DNA of 47,527 nucleotides. Origin: Phytopseudomonas flavescens (GTDB taxonomy: Bacteria; Pseudomonadota; Gammaproteobacteria; Pseudomonadales; Pseudomonadaceae). The notes below the pieces were generated by a model. That model worked only from the letters and a program-made list of their open reading frames with translations. It did no database searches and was not told the origin of the DNA. Within the stretch, counting starts at the first letter, position 1. The number at the start of each line of letters is the position of its first letter. The translations under genes and the position numbers were made by a program. Below, in pieces: positions 8,481 through 17,836 of this stretch. The DNA lies in contig NZ_FNDG01000033.1 in the NCBI RefSeq assembly GCF_900100535.1, positions 1 to 47,527 on the forward strand. Direction: 5' to 3'.

Positions 8481-8510
8481 TAGAAGAACAACATCTAGAA
8501 GAACAACATC
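8481..8510 (+). repeat. Tandem 15-bp duplication in the acsA leader, each copy with an Hfq/Crc motif
   Basis: TAGAAGAACAACATC occurs twice head to tail (8481-8495 and 8496-8510) without mismatch. Each copy holds AAGAACAA (8484-8491 and 8499-8506), exact to AANAAYAA, just upstream of the GAGGTGA ribosome-binding site of acsA. Confidence 0.75.
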
Positions 8511-8528
8511 AATAACCGAGGTGATTCA

Positions 8529-10490
<1,962 letters not shown>

Positions 10491-10510
10491 TCCGCCCCTG
10501 GCTGACCAGC

Positions 10511-10544
10511 AACGCCCCACGCCGGCACTGCCGCGTGGGGCGTT
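10511..10544. terminator. Terminator hairpin after acsA
   Basis: AACGCCCCACGC (10511-10522) and GCGTGGGGCGTT (10533-10544) form a perfect 12-bp stem with a 10-base loop, 20 bases after the acsA stop. The T run is short, so termination strength is uncertain. Confidence 0.7.
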
Positions 10545-10700
10545 CGCATGGCGTCGTGGATTGCCATCCGGCGCAGTGCCATGGGCGCTACCCATGTAAC
10601 GCCAGGCATGCCCGCAAGGTGGTCAGCGGGAAATCCCATCGTGTCTATTTCGCATCTGTCAAGATGCCCGTGTCGGCTGCCTCTTCGATCTGTAATTAGT

Positions 10701-10743
10701 TGTCGCATCCGGGAAATATCGGCTGCCGCGCTATCGCTAGAAT
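10701..10743 (+). promoter_or_regulatory. ArgR half-site and -10 box upstream of aotJ
   Basis: TGTCGC at 10701-10706 followed by eight bases and AA at 10715-10716 fits the P. aeruginosa ArgR half-site TGTCGCN8AA exactly. A second, weaker copy (TGCCGC, 10724-10729) follows. A -10-like TAGAAT lies at 10738-10743 and no good -35 is present, as expected for an activator-dependent promoter. The transport operon ends with argR itself, so autoregulation is likely. Confidence 0.6.
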
Positions 10744-10861
10744 GCCGCACTTCCGTGCGCCCGCCGCAGCCCTGCGCTACGCTGGCCACGTCCCCCTCTG
10801 CATGGCTCGGGCAACCCGCCCCGCGCCAGCGAAATCCCATGCATGTCAGGAGTTTTTCCTC

Positions 10862-11641
10862 ATGAAAAAGATCGCACTGCTCGGCGCGTTGGCACTATCC
10901 CTGCTCTCGCCGCTGACCATGGCCCAGGAGGCCAAGGCGCTGCGCATCGGTATCGAAGCGGCTTACCCGCCGTTCGCCTACAAGACTCCCGACGGCAATA
11001 TCACCGGCTTCGACTACGACATCGGTGTCGCCTTGTGTAAAGAAATGCAGGTCGAGTGCAAGTGGATCGAGCAGGAGTTCGATGGCCTGATCCCGGCCCT
11101 CAAGGTCCGCAAGTTCGACGCCGTGCTGTCGTCGATGTCGATCACCGAAGAGCGCAAGCGCGCCGTGGCCTTCACCGGCAAGTACTACGCCACGCCCGCC
11201 AAGCTGGCGATGAAGAGCGGCGCGGTGATGAACGACGTGGCCAGCGACCTCAAGGGCAAGAAGATCGGCGTGCAGCGCTCGTCCGTGTACGACCGCTACG
11301 CCACCGACGTCTTCGCGCCTGCCGGTGCCGAGATCGTGCGCTACAGTTCGCAGAACGAAGTGTTCCTCGACCTCAGCGCCGGTCGCCTGGATGGCACCAT
11401 CGCCGACTCGGTGAACATCGAAGACGGCTTCCTCAAGACCGATGCCGGCAAGGGCTTCGCCTTCGTCGGCCCGGACTTCACCGAGCAGAAATACTTCGGC
11501 GAAGGCCAGGGCATCGCCGTACGCAAGGGTGACAAGGCGCTGGCCGAGAAGATCAGCGCCGCGATCCTGGCGATCCGTGCCAATGGCACGTACAAGGCCG
11601 TTCAGGACAAGTACTTCAGTTTCGACGTCTACGGCAAGTAA
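10862..11641 (+). CDS. aotJ: Periplasmic arginine/ornithine-binding protein of the Aot ABC transporter
   Basis: A 259-residue solute-binding protein of the polar amino acid (HisJ/ArgT, SBP family 3) class. A signal peptide (MKKIALLGALALSLLSPLTMA, cut before QEAKALRIG) sends it to the periplasm. Family marks include IGIEAAYPPFAYKTPDG, the segment FDYDIGVALCKEMQVECKW and the arginine-rich ligand region SSMSITEERKRAVAFT. The start is set by AGGAG nine bases upstream and by the signal peptide. It heads the operon of two permeases, an ATPase and the regulator ArgR, matching the aotJQMOP-argR order of P. aeruginosa. Basic amino acids (arginine, ornithine) are the expected ligands. Confidence 0.93.
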   Translation: MKKIALLGALALSLLSPLTMAQEAKALRIGIEAAYPPFAYKTPDGNITGFDYDIGVALCKEMQVECKWIEQEFDGLIPALKVRKFDAVLSSMSITEERKRAVAFTGKYYATPAKLAMKSGAVMNDVASDLKGKKIGVQRSSVYDRYATDVFAPAGAEIVRYSSQNEVFLDLSAGRLDGTIADSVNIEDGFLKTDAGKGFAFVGPDFTEQKYFGEGQGIAVRKGDKALAEKISAAILAIRANGTYKAVQDKYFSFDVYGK

Positions 11642-11730
11642 GACCTCGATCTGCTGCGCGTCGGCCATGCGGCGTTGAAACACGCTCGCACGGTCGTAGT
11701 TCGCAAGATCGTGGCTTCTTGTCGAAGGGT

Positions 11731-11766
11731 GGCACACGCCGACTGTTCTTGGCGTGTGCCCCTTTT
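11731..11766 (+). terminator. Intercistronic hairpin between aotJ and aotQ
   Basis: GGCACACGCC (11731-11740) and GGCGTGTGCC (11751-11760) form a perfect 10-bp stem followed by CCTTTT. In binding-protein transport operons such hairpins often give more binding protein than permease, by partial termination or by protecting the upstream mRNA; that role is inferred here. Confidence 0.65.
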
Positions 11767-11811
11767 GCGTTGCATTTCCGGCGCCCGATGGCGCACCCAT
11801 GAGGTAAGCGG

Positions 11812-12501
11812 ATGCTCAACGGCTACGGCTCGTCCATTCTCGAGGGCGCCTGGCTCACCCTGATTCTGGCCCTGACCTCGATGGCGGTGGCCATCGTGCT
11901 CGGCCTGATCGGTGCCGCGTGTCGGCTGTCGCCGTTGCGCTGGCTGGCGGTGCTCGGTGAGACCTACTCGACGGTGATCCGCGGGATTCCCGATCTGGTG
12001 CTGATCCTGCTGATCTTCTATGGCGGCCAGGACCTGGTGAACCGCGTGATGCCGATGCTCGGCTATGACCAGTACATCGATATCAACCCCTTCGTCGCCG
12101 GTGTGTTCACCATGGGTTTCATCTTCGGGGCCTACCTGTCGGAGACCTTTCGTGGCGCGTTCATGGCCATTCCCCGGGGGCAGGCGGAGGCGGGCGCTGC
12201 CTATGGCATGAGCGGCCTGCAGGTGTTCCTGCGCATTCTGGTGCCGCAGATGATCCGTTTCGCGATTCCCGGCTTCACCAACAACTGGCTGGTGCTCACC
12301 AAGGCCACCGCGCTGATCTCGGTGGTCGGCCTGCAGGACATGATGTTCAAGGCCAAGAGCGCCGCCGATGCCACCCGCGAGCCCTTCACCTTCTACCTGG
12401 CGGTGGCCGGCCTGTACCTGCTGATCACCAGTGTCTCCCTGCTGGCCCTGCGTTATCTGGAAAAGCGCTACTCGGTCGGCATCAAGGCTGCCGAGCTGTG
12501 A
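11812..12501 (+). CDS. aotQ: Aot ABC transporter permease, HisQ-like
   Basis: A 229-residue inner-membrane permease of the His/Glu/Gln/Arg family with about five membrane segments. The coupling motif that contacts the ATPase reads EAGAAYGMSGLQVFLRILVPQ. GAGG lies eight bases before the ATG. It ends in TGA, and the next permease starts ten bases later, so the two are translated together and should form the heterodimeric channel. The product matches HisQ/AotQ in length and in the LEGAWLTLILALTSM start. Confidence 0.93.
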   Translation: MLNGYGSSILEGAWLTLILALTSMAVAIVLGLIGAACRLSPLRWLAVLGETYSTVIRGIPDLVLILLIFYGGQDLVNRVMPMLGYDQYIDINPFVAGVFTMGFIFGAYLSETFRGAFMAIPRGQAEAGAAYGMSGLQVFLRILVPQMIRFAIPGFTNNWLVLTKATALISVVGLQDMMFKAKSAADATREPFTFYLAVAGLYLLITSVSLLALRYLEKRYSVGIKAAEL

Positions 12502-12511
12502 GGAGCGCAGG

Positions 12512-13210
12512 ATGATCTTCGATTACACCGTCATCTGGGACAGCCTGCCGCTGTATCTCGGCGGCGTGCTGGTGACCCTCAAGCTGCTGGCCATCGCGCT
12601 GTTCTTCGGCCTGCTGGTCGCCGTGCCCCTGGCGCTGATGCGCACCTCGCGTTCGCCGCTGGTCAATGGCCCGGCCTGGCTGTACACCTACGTGGTCCGT
12701 GGTACGCCGATGCTGGTGCAGCTGTTTCTGGTCTACTACGGTCTGGCCCAGTTCGAGGCGGTGCGCGACAGCGTGCTCTGGCCGTACCTGTCCAATGCCA
12801 CTTTCTGTGCCTGCCTGGCGTTTGCCATCAACACCAGTGCCTACAGCGCCGAGATCCTCGCCGGCAGCCTCAAGGCCACGCCCCACGGCGAGATCGAGGC
12901 GGCCAGGGCGATGGGCATGTCGCGGGTCAAGCTGTACCGTCGCATCCTTTTGCCCTCGGCGCTGCGCCGCGCGCTGCCGCAGTACAGCAACGAAGTGATC
13001 ATGATGCTGCACACCACCAGCCTGGCGTCCATCGTCACCCTGATCGACATCACCGGCGCGGCGCGTACGGTCAATGCGCAGTATTACCTGCCGTTCGAGG
13101 CCTTCATCACCGCTGGCCTGTTCTACCTGTGCCTGACCTTCATCCTGGTGCGCCTGTTCAAGCTGGCCGAGCGCCGCTGGCTGGCTTACCTGGCACCGCG
13201 GCGCAACTGA
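12512..13210 (+). CDS. aotM: Aot ABC transporter permease, HisM-like
   Basis: A 232-residue permease, partner of AotQ. It begins MIFDYTVIWDSLPLYLGGVLVTL, typical of HisM/AotM, and carries the coupling segment EAARAMGMSRVKLYRRILLPSA. The start at 12512 is supported by AGGAGCGCAGG before it; an in-frame extension upstream would overlap aotQ and is not credible. In P. aeruginosa aotM is followed by aotO; here only 39 bases separate aotM from aotP, so aotO is missing. Confidence 0.93.
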   Translation: MIFDYTVIWDSLPLYLGGVLVTLKLLAIALFFGLLVAVPLALMRTSRSPLVNGPAWLYTYVVRGTPMLVQLFLVYYGLAQFEAVRDSVLWPYLSNATFCACLAFAINTSAYSAEILAGSLKATPHGEIEAARAMGMSRVKLYRRILLPSALRRALPQYSNEVIMMLHTTSLASIVTLIDITGAARTVNAQYYLPFEAFITAGLFYLCLTFILVRLFKLAERRWLAYLAPRRN

Positions 13211-13249
13211 GCCGCGCGGCATGACATCGGATTCAAGAGAGTGGAAAGC

Positions 13250-14014
13250 ATGTACAAGCTCGAGGTGAAGGATCTTCACAAGCGCTACGGCAGCCATGAA
13301 GTGCTCAAGGGCGTGTCGCTGGCTGCCAGGGCAGGCGACGTGATCAGCATCATTGGCTCCAGTGGCTCCGGCAAGAGCACCTTCCTGCGTTGCATCAACC
13401 TGCTCGAACAGCCCCACGGCGGGCAGATCCTGCTCAACGGCGAGGCCCTCAAACTGGTGCCCGGCAAGGATGGCGCCCTGCGTGCCGCCGACGACAGGCA
13501 ATTGCAACGCTTGCGCTCGCGCCTGGCCATGGTGTTCCAGCATTTCAACCTGTGGGCGCACATGAACGTGCTGGAGAACGTCATGGAGGCACCGGTGCAT
13601 GTGCTGGGCATGAGCAAGGCCGAGGCCCGCGACAAGGCCGAGCACTACCTGCACAAGGTCGGCGTGGCGCACCGCAAGGAGGCCTACCCGGCACACATGT
13701 CCGGTGGCGAACAGCAGCGCGTGGCGATTGCCCGGGCGCTGGCGATGGAGCCGGAAGTGATGCTGTTCGACGAGCCCACCTCGGCGCTGGACCCGGAACT
13801 GGTCGGCGATGTCCTGAGGGTGATGCGCGATCTGGCCGGCGAGGGGCGTACCATGGTGGTGGTCACCCATGAGATGGGCTTCGCCCGCGAAGTCTCCAAC
13901 CAGTTGCTGTTCCTGCATCAGGGCCAGGTGGAAGAGCAGGGCGACCCGCGTGAGGTGCTGGCCAACCCGCGTTCTCAACGTCTGCAACAGTTCCTCAGCG
14001 GTAGTCTCAAGTAG
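13250..14014 (+). CDS. aotP: Aot ABC transporter ATP-binding protein
   Basis: A 254-residue ATPase of the polar amino acid importer class (HisP/GlnQ). Walker A is GSSGSGKST, the Q-loop lies in VFQHFNLWAHM, the signature is MSGGEQQRVAIARAL, Walker B is VMLFDEPTSALD, and the switch histidine is in VVTHEMGFA. The insertion between Walker A and the Q-loop that is typical of HisP-type proteins is present. I prefer the ATG at 13250 to a GTG nine bases earlier because GAGAGTGGA sits at ribosome-binding distance. The subunit powers the AotQM channel. The regulator argR starts 59 bases downstream. Confidence 0.94.
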   Translation: MYKLEVKDLHKRYGSHEVLKGVSLAARAGDVISIIGSSGSGKSTFLRCINLLEQPHGGQILLNGEALKLVPGKDGALRAADDRQLQRLRSRLAMVFQHFNLWAHMNVLENVMEAPVHVLGMSKAEARDKAEHYLHKVGVAHRKEAYPAHMSGGEQQRVAIARALAMEPEVMLFDEPTSALDPELVGDVLRVMRDLAGEGRTMVVVTHEMGFAREVSNQLLFLHQGQVEEQGDPREVLANPRSQRLQQFLSGSLK

Positions 14015-14073
14015 TTGGCGCTATCATCCCTGCTCGTTCCCTTCCATTGTCCCCAGAGCCCGACCCGCCCATC

Positions 14074-15054
14074 ATGACTGCTCACCGAATCGGCTTCCTG
14101 CTTTGGCCCTCCACCAGGCCCCTGACCCTGGCGCTGGCGGAGGAGGCCCTGAGCGTCGCTCAGCGCGTCCATCCGGAAGTGGTGTACGAGGTGTCGTTCT
14201 TGCAGGCCGAGGAGCCCGCCGAGGGCGCCTGGCGCTTGCCTGGCAGCCCCTGGGGATCCGGGCTGGAGGGCTACCGCAAGCTGTTTCTGCTCGCCGATGA
14301 GCCGCCGGCGAGTGTCGCCCCGGCGCTGGCCACCGCACTCAAGCAGGTGGCGCGCAGCGGCTGTTGCATCGGCGCGGTCGCCGCGGGGGTCTATCCACTG
14401 GCCCAGCTTGGCCTGCTGGATGGCTATCGGGCGGCCGTGCACTGGCGCTGGCAGGACGACTTCGCCGAACGCTTTCCCAAGGTGATCGCCACCAGCCACC
14501 TGTTCGACTGGGATCGTGATCGCCTCACCGCCTGCGGTGGCATGGCGGTGATGGACATGCTGCTGGCCCTGCTGGCCCGTGACCACGGCGCCGAGCTGGC
14601 CGGCGCAGTCTCCGAGGAACTGGTGGTCGAACGTATCCGCGAGGGAGGCGAGCGTCAGCGTATCCCGTTGCAGAACCGCCTCGGCTCCAGTCACCCCAAG
14701 CTCACCCAGGCCGTGCTGCTGATGGAGGCCAATATCGAGGAGCCGCTGACCACCGACGAGATTGCCCAGCACGTCTGCGTGTCGCGGCGGCAGCTGGAAC
14801 GCATCTTCAAGCAGTACCTCAATCGTGTGCCCAGCCAGTATTACCTGGAGCTGCGCCTGAACAAGGCGCGGCAGCTGCTGATGCAGACCAGCAAGTCGAT
14901 CATCCAGATCGGCCTGTCCTGCGGCTTTTCTTCGGGGCCGCATTTCTCCAGCGCCTATCGCAACTTCTTCGGTGCCACGCCGCGGGAGGATCGCAACCAA
15001 CGGCGCAGCAACAACCCCTTCGAGCTGACCTCGGCCCCCGTCGAGCGCGGCTGA
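14074..15054 (+). CDS. argR: ArgR, AraC/XylS-family arginine-responsive regulator
   Basis: A 326-residue regulator. The N-terminal two thirds belong to the class I glutamine amidotransferase-like (DJ-1/PfpI fold) sensor family, beginning MTAHRIGFLLWPSTRPLTLA. The C-terminal third carries two AraC helix-turn-helix units (TTDEIAQHVCVSRRQLERIFKQ and SIIQIGLSCGFSSGPHFSSAYR). Pseudomonad ArgR is of this type, unlike the enterobacterial ArgR repressor. It activates arginine uptake and the AST catabolic pathway and is encoded at the end of the aot operon, as here. I use the ATG at 14074; a TTG start 27 bases earlier is possible but the protein family begins at MTAHRIG. An ArgR half-site lies before aotJ, which fits autoregulation. 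Confidence 0.94.
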   Translation: MTAHRIGFLLWPSTRPLTLALAEEALSVAQRVHPEVVYEVSFLQAEEPAEGAWRLPGSPWGSGLEGYRKLFLLADEPPASVAPALATALKQVARSGCCIGAVAAGVYPLAQLGLLDGYRAAVHWRWQDDFAERFPKVIATSHLFDWDRDRLTACGGMAVMDMLLALLARDHGAELAGAVSEELVVERIREGGERQRIPLQNRLGSSHPKLTQAVLLMEANIEEPLTTDEIAQHVCVSRRQLERIFKQYLNRVPSQYYLELRLNKARQLLMQTSKSIIQIGLSCGFSSGPHFSSAYRNFFGATPREDRNQRRSNNPFELTSAPVERG

Positions 15055-15272
15055 ATAAGCCCGTATGGAGAGGTTCTCCGCTCCGCCCGGCCGTTCGTCA
15101 GGACGTCGATGATGGCAGGTGGCATGCCGCGTATCTGCTGGCGCAGCGGGTGGCCACGGCAGCAGGCCAGGCATGGTAGACTCCGTGGTACGCCGCAGCC
15201 CGCGGACGGCTGCGCACTGCCGCTTGCGTGGCAGCCATGAACAACTGGCTCGAAGGCCGGGAGATGGGCTCC

Positions 15273-16268
15273 ATGAACACCACGCAGTTGGTCGATCCCT
15301 TCGGCCGGCGCATTACCTACCTGCGACTGTCGGTGACCGACCGCTGCGACTTCCGCTGCACCTACTGCATGAGCGAAGACATGGTCTTCGCGCCACGTGC
15401 GCAGATACTCACCCTGGAAGAGCTGTACAACGTAGCCGATGCATTCATCGGCCTGGGGGTCAAACGCATCCGTATCACTGGTGGCGAGCCGCTGGTCCGC
15501 AAGAATTTGCTGAGCCTGCTGCGCCGCCTTGGCGAGCGCGCGGAACTCGACGATCTGTCGATCACCACCAACGGCTCGCAGCTTTCGCACATGGCCAAGG
15601 ACTTGCGTGCCGCTGGCGTCGACCGCCTGAACGTCAGCCTCGATTCCCTGCAGCGCGAGCGCTTCGCCGGCTTCACCCGCCGCGATATGCTCGATCAGGT
15701 GCTGGCCGGGATCGACGCCGCGCTGGCAGCGGGTTTCAAGCGCATCAAACTGAACAGCGTGGTGCAGACCGGGCGCAACGACGACGAAGTGCTCGACCTT
15801 GTCGAGTACGCCATGGCCCGCGGTCTGGACATCAGCTTCATCGAAGAGATGCCGTTGGGCAGTGTGGTCAGTCATCAGCGTGAGCAGACCTTCTGTTCCA
15901 GCGACGTGGTGCGCGAACGTATCGAGGCGCGCCACGCGCTGGTGCGCAGCAGCCATGTCACCGGCGGCCCTTCGCGCTACTGGCAGGTCGGCGGCAGCGA
16001 CACCCGTATCGGTTTCATTTCCCCGCACAGCAACAATTTCTGCGGCGACTGCAACCGCGTGCGGGTCACGGCCGAGGGCAAGCTGGTGCTCTGCCTCGGG
16101 CACGACAACGCCCTTGACCTGCGCAGCCTGATGCGCGCCCATCCGGGTAACGACGAGCGGCTGCGCGACGCGCTGCTCGGCGCCTTGCAGCTCAAGCCCG
16201 AGCGTCATTATTTCGAGGCCGACGAGCAGGTGCAGGTCATTCGCTTCATGAGCATGACCGGCGGCTGA
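15273..16268 (+). CDS. moaA: GTP 3',8-cyclase (molybdenum cofactor biosynthesis)
   Basis: A 331-residue radical-SAM enzyme, the usual length. It converts GTP to 3',8-cyclo-7,8-dihydro-GTP, the first step of molybdopterin synthesis. The N-terminal 4Fe-4S cluster binds Cys25, Cys29 and Cys32 (CDFRCTYC). The SAM site GGEPL follows, and the C-terminal cluster uses Cys257, Cys260 and Cys274 (FCGDCNRVRVTAEGKLVLC). The protein ends in the GG tail that MoaA needs for catalysis. I choose the ATG at 15273 because GGGAG lies nine bases upstream; two earlier in-frame ATG codons would add 15 residues not seen in the family. No other moa gene is adjacent; it stands alone. Confidence 0.96.
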   Translation: MNTTQLVDPFGRRITYLRLSVTDRCDFRCTYCMSEDMVFAPRAQILTLEELYNVADAFIGLGVKRIRITGGEPLVRKNLLSLLRRLGERAELDDLSITTNGSQLSHMAKDLRAAGVDRLNVSLDSLQRERFAGFTRRDMLDQVLAGIDAALAAGFKRIKLNSVVQTGRNDDEVLDLVEYAMARGLDISFIEEMPLGSVVSHQREQTFCSSDVVRERIEARHALVRSSHVTGGPSRYWQVGGSDTRIGFISPHSNNFCGDCNRVRVTAEGKLVLCLGHDNALDLRSLMRAHPGNDERLRDALLGALQLKPERHYFEADEQVQVIRFMSMTGG

Positions 16269-16449
16269 GGCGACAACCTGTCCAGACGAGTGGTTTGCGC
16301 CCAGGCGCCATGGGGCTTTGCCAACGGCCACCTGGCCACTGTGGTTCGAGCCCGCCAAAAATTGCCCTGAACCTCCTCGACGAGCGCTCACTCCACTTAA
16401 GGGAGAGGCCCATGCAGGGCCATTTTCTGAAGCGACGAGGAGATTCAAA

Positions 16450-16899
16450 GTGGATAACAAAGACGTTATTTCGGTACTCAACGACCTGATCGAAACCAGC
16501 AAAGATGGCGAGAAGGGCTTCAGCGAGTGTGCCGAGGACGTGAAAGAGCCGCGTCTCAAGAGCTTCTTCACCCAGCGTGCGCAAGATTGCGCAGGCGCTG
16601 CTGCCGAACTGCAGCAACTGGTGCGTGGCCTGGGCGGTGATCCGGAAACCAGTTCGAGCGTGGCCGGTGCCCTGCACCGTGGCTGGGTCGACCTGAAGGC
16701 GCTGCTCACCGGCAAGAGTGAAGAGGCCATTCTCAACGAGTGCGAGCGTGGCGAAGACGTGGCGCTGAAGAATTATCGCGAAGCGCTGCAGAAAGACCTG
16801 CCGGCCAACGTGCGTAGCGTTCTGGAAAAGCAACTGCAAGGTGTGCAGCGCAACCATGATCAGGTCAAGTCGCTGCGCGATACCGCACGCGCCAACTGA
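16450..16899 (+). CDS. PA2169-family four-helix-bundle protein (DUF2383)
   Basis: A 149-residue, mostly helical soluble protein starting at GTG (16450) with GAGGAG seven bases upstream. The pattern DVISVLNDLIETSKDGEKGF, the repeated acidic helices with E..Q and H residues and the GALHRGWVDLKALL segment match the PA2169 family, related in fold to ferritin-like four-helix bundles. Its function is not established; family members appear in stress and nutrient-limited regulons. It is monocistronic, bounded downstream by a strong terminator. I recognise the family but cannot assign a biochemical role. Confidence 0.85.
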   Translation: MDNKDVISVLNDLIETSKDGEKGFSECAEDVKEPRLKSFFTQRAQDCAGAAAELQQLVRGLGGDPETSSSVAGALHRGWVDLKALLTGKSEEAILNECERGEDVALKNYREALQKDLPANVRSVLEKQLQGVQRNHDQVKSLRDTARAN

Positions 16900-16917
16900 T
16901 CTCGATCCGTTGAAAGA

Positions 16918-16942
16918 GGATGCCCCAGGGCATCCTTTTTTT
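16918..16942 (+). terminator. Rho-independent terminator
   Basis: GGATGCC...GGCATCC stem at 16918-16935 followed by seven T residues, 18 bases after the stop of the PA2169-family gene. It is a textbook intrinsic terminator. Confidence 0.92.
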
Positions 16943-16982
16943 GTGCCTGCAATTTCTTTCCGGCTGGGGTGATGGAGAGTGT

Positions 16983-17609
16983 TCAGCGACTCAGCAGCGC
17001 CGCGCCTCCTGCTGCGCCGAACAAGCCGGCACTGACCCGGTTGAACCACACCTGACCCTGGGCGCTGCGCAGGTAGCGTGCCGCTCCCCGCGCACTCAGG
17101 GCGTAAAACAGTTTGCAGGCCAGGTCGAGGGTCGCCCAGGTGATGATCAACACCAGCAACTGATCGAAGAACGGCTGCGATGCGCTGATGAACTGTGGCA
17201 GAAAGGCGGCGAAGAACAGGATGTCCTTCGGGTTGCTGGCGCCCAGGCCAAAGGCCTTCCAGAACATCCCGCCGGCGTAAGGCGCTGTGCTCACGCGGTC
17301 ATCGCTTGGCGGCTGCGTCGCCTCGCGGGAGGCCCGCCAGCTGTGCCAGGCGAGGTAGAAAAGATACAGCGCGCCAAGGACTTTCAGCAGGCTGAATAGC
17401 TGCTCCGATGCCAGCAGCAGGGCGCCCAGCCCGAGCGCCGAGGCACTCAGCAGGCAGATGGACGCCAGCAAGCCGCCGATGATCGACGGCAGCGAACGAC
17501 GCAGGCCGTGATTGAGGCTGTTGCTGACCATCAACAGTGACAGTGGGCCGGGAATGATGATCACCAGCAGGGCGGCGCCGCTGAACAGCAGCCAGGTTTG
17601 CAACGGCAT
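16983..17609 (-). CDS. LysE/RhtB-family exporter
   Basis: A 208-residue inner-membrane protein with about six membrane segments. The N-terminal signature IIPGPLSLLMVSNSLNHGLRRS is that of the LysE/RhtB family, which exports amino acids and small derivatives. The middle segment GLGASNPKDILFFAAFLPQFI is also characteristic. The substrate is not predictable. The ATG at 17609 has only a weak ribosome-binding site. The gene is divergent from the iron-type ABC operon and convergent with the preceding gene across a terminator. Confidence 0.88.
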   Translation of the reverse strand: MPLQTWLLFSGAALLVIIIPGPLSLLMVSNSLNHGLRRSLPSIIGGLLASICLLSASALGLGALLLASEQLFSLLKVLGALYLFYLAWHSWRASREATQPPSDDRVSTAPYAGGMFWKAFGLGASNPKDILFFAAFLPQFISASQPFFDQLLVLIITWATLDLACKLFYALSARGAARYLRSAQGQVWFNRVSAGLFGAAGGAALLSR

Positions 17610-17836
17610 TTTCGGTCTCGGCGAGTCAGGCCGGGTAGTGCGGCAGGTGCATGAAACGGTACCTCAGCCAGGGGACGTTCGACAGGTACAGCTGGCCGCA
17701 CAATGAGGGCCAATGTGTTCATCGAGAATAGTTCCTAATGACGCTGGCGCGAGCCTTTGTTACGCTATTTTCCCGTTTTTCCCGCTGCTGGCGTTCGCCG
17801 CCTGCTCCATCGCGCAGTAAAAAGGTTTCTCCCTCC

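Noticed and set aside
14047..14073. TTG start extending ArgR by nine residues
   Set aside because: The protein family begins at MTAHRIG, and the ATG at 14074 gives the expected length.
17726..17744. Possible Fur box (GAGAATAGTTCCTAATGAC) upstream of the iron-type ABC operon
   Set aside because: Only about half the positions agree with the 19-bp consensus, so iron regulation is not claimed.
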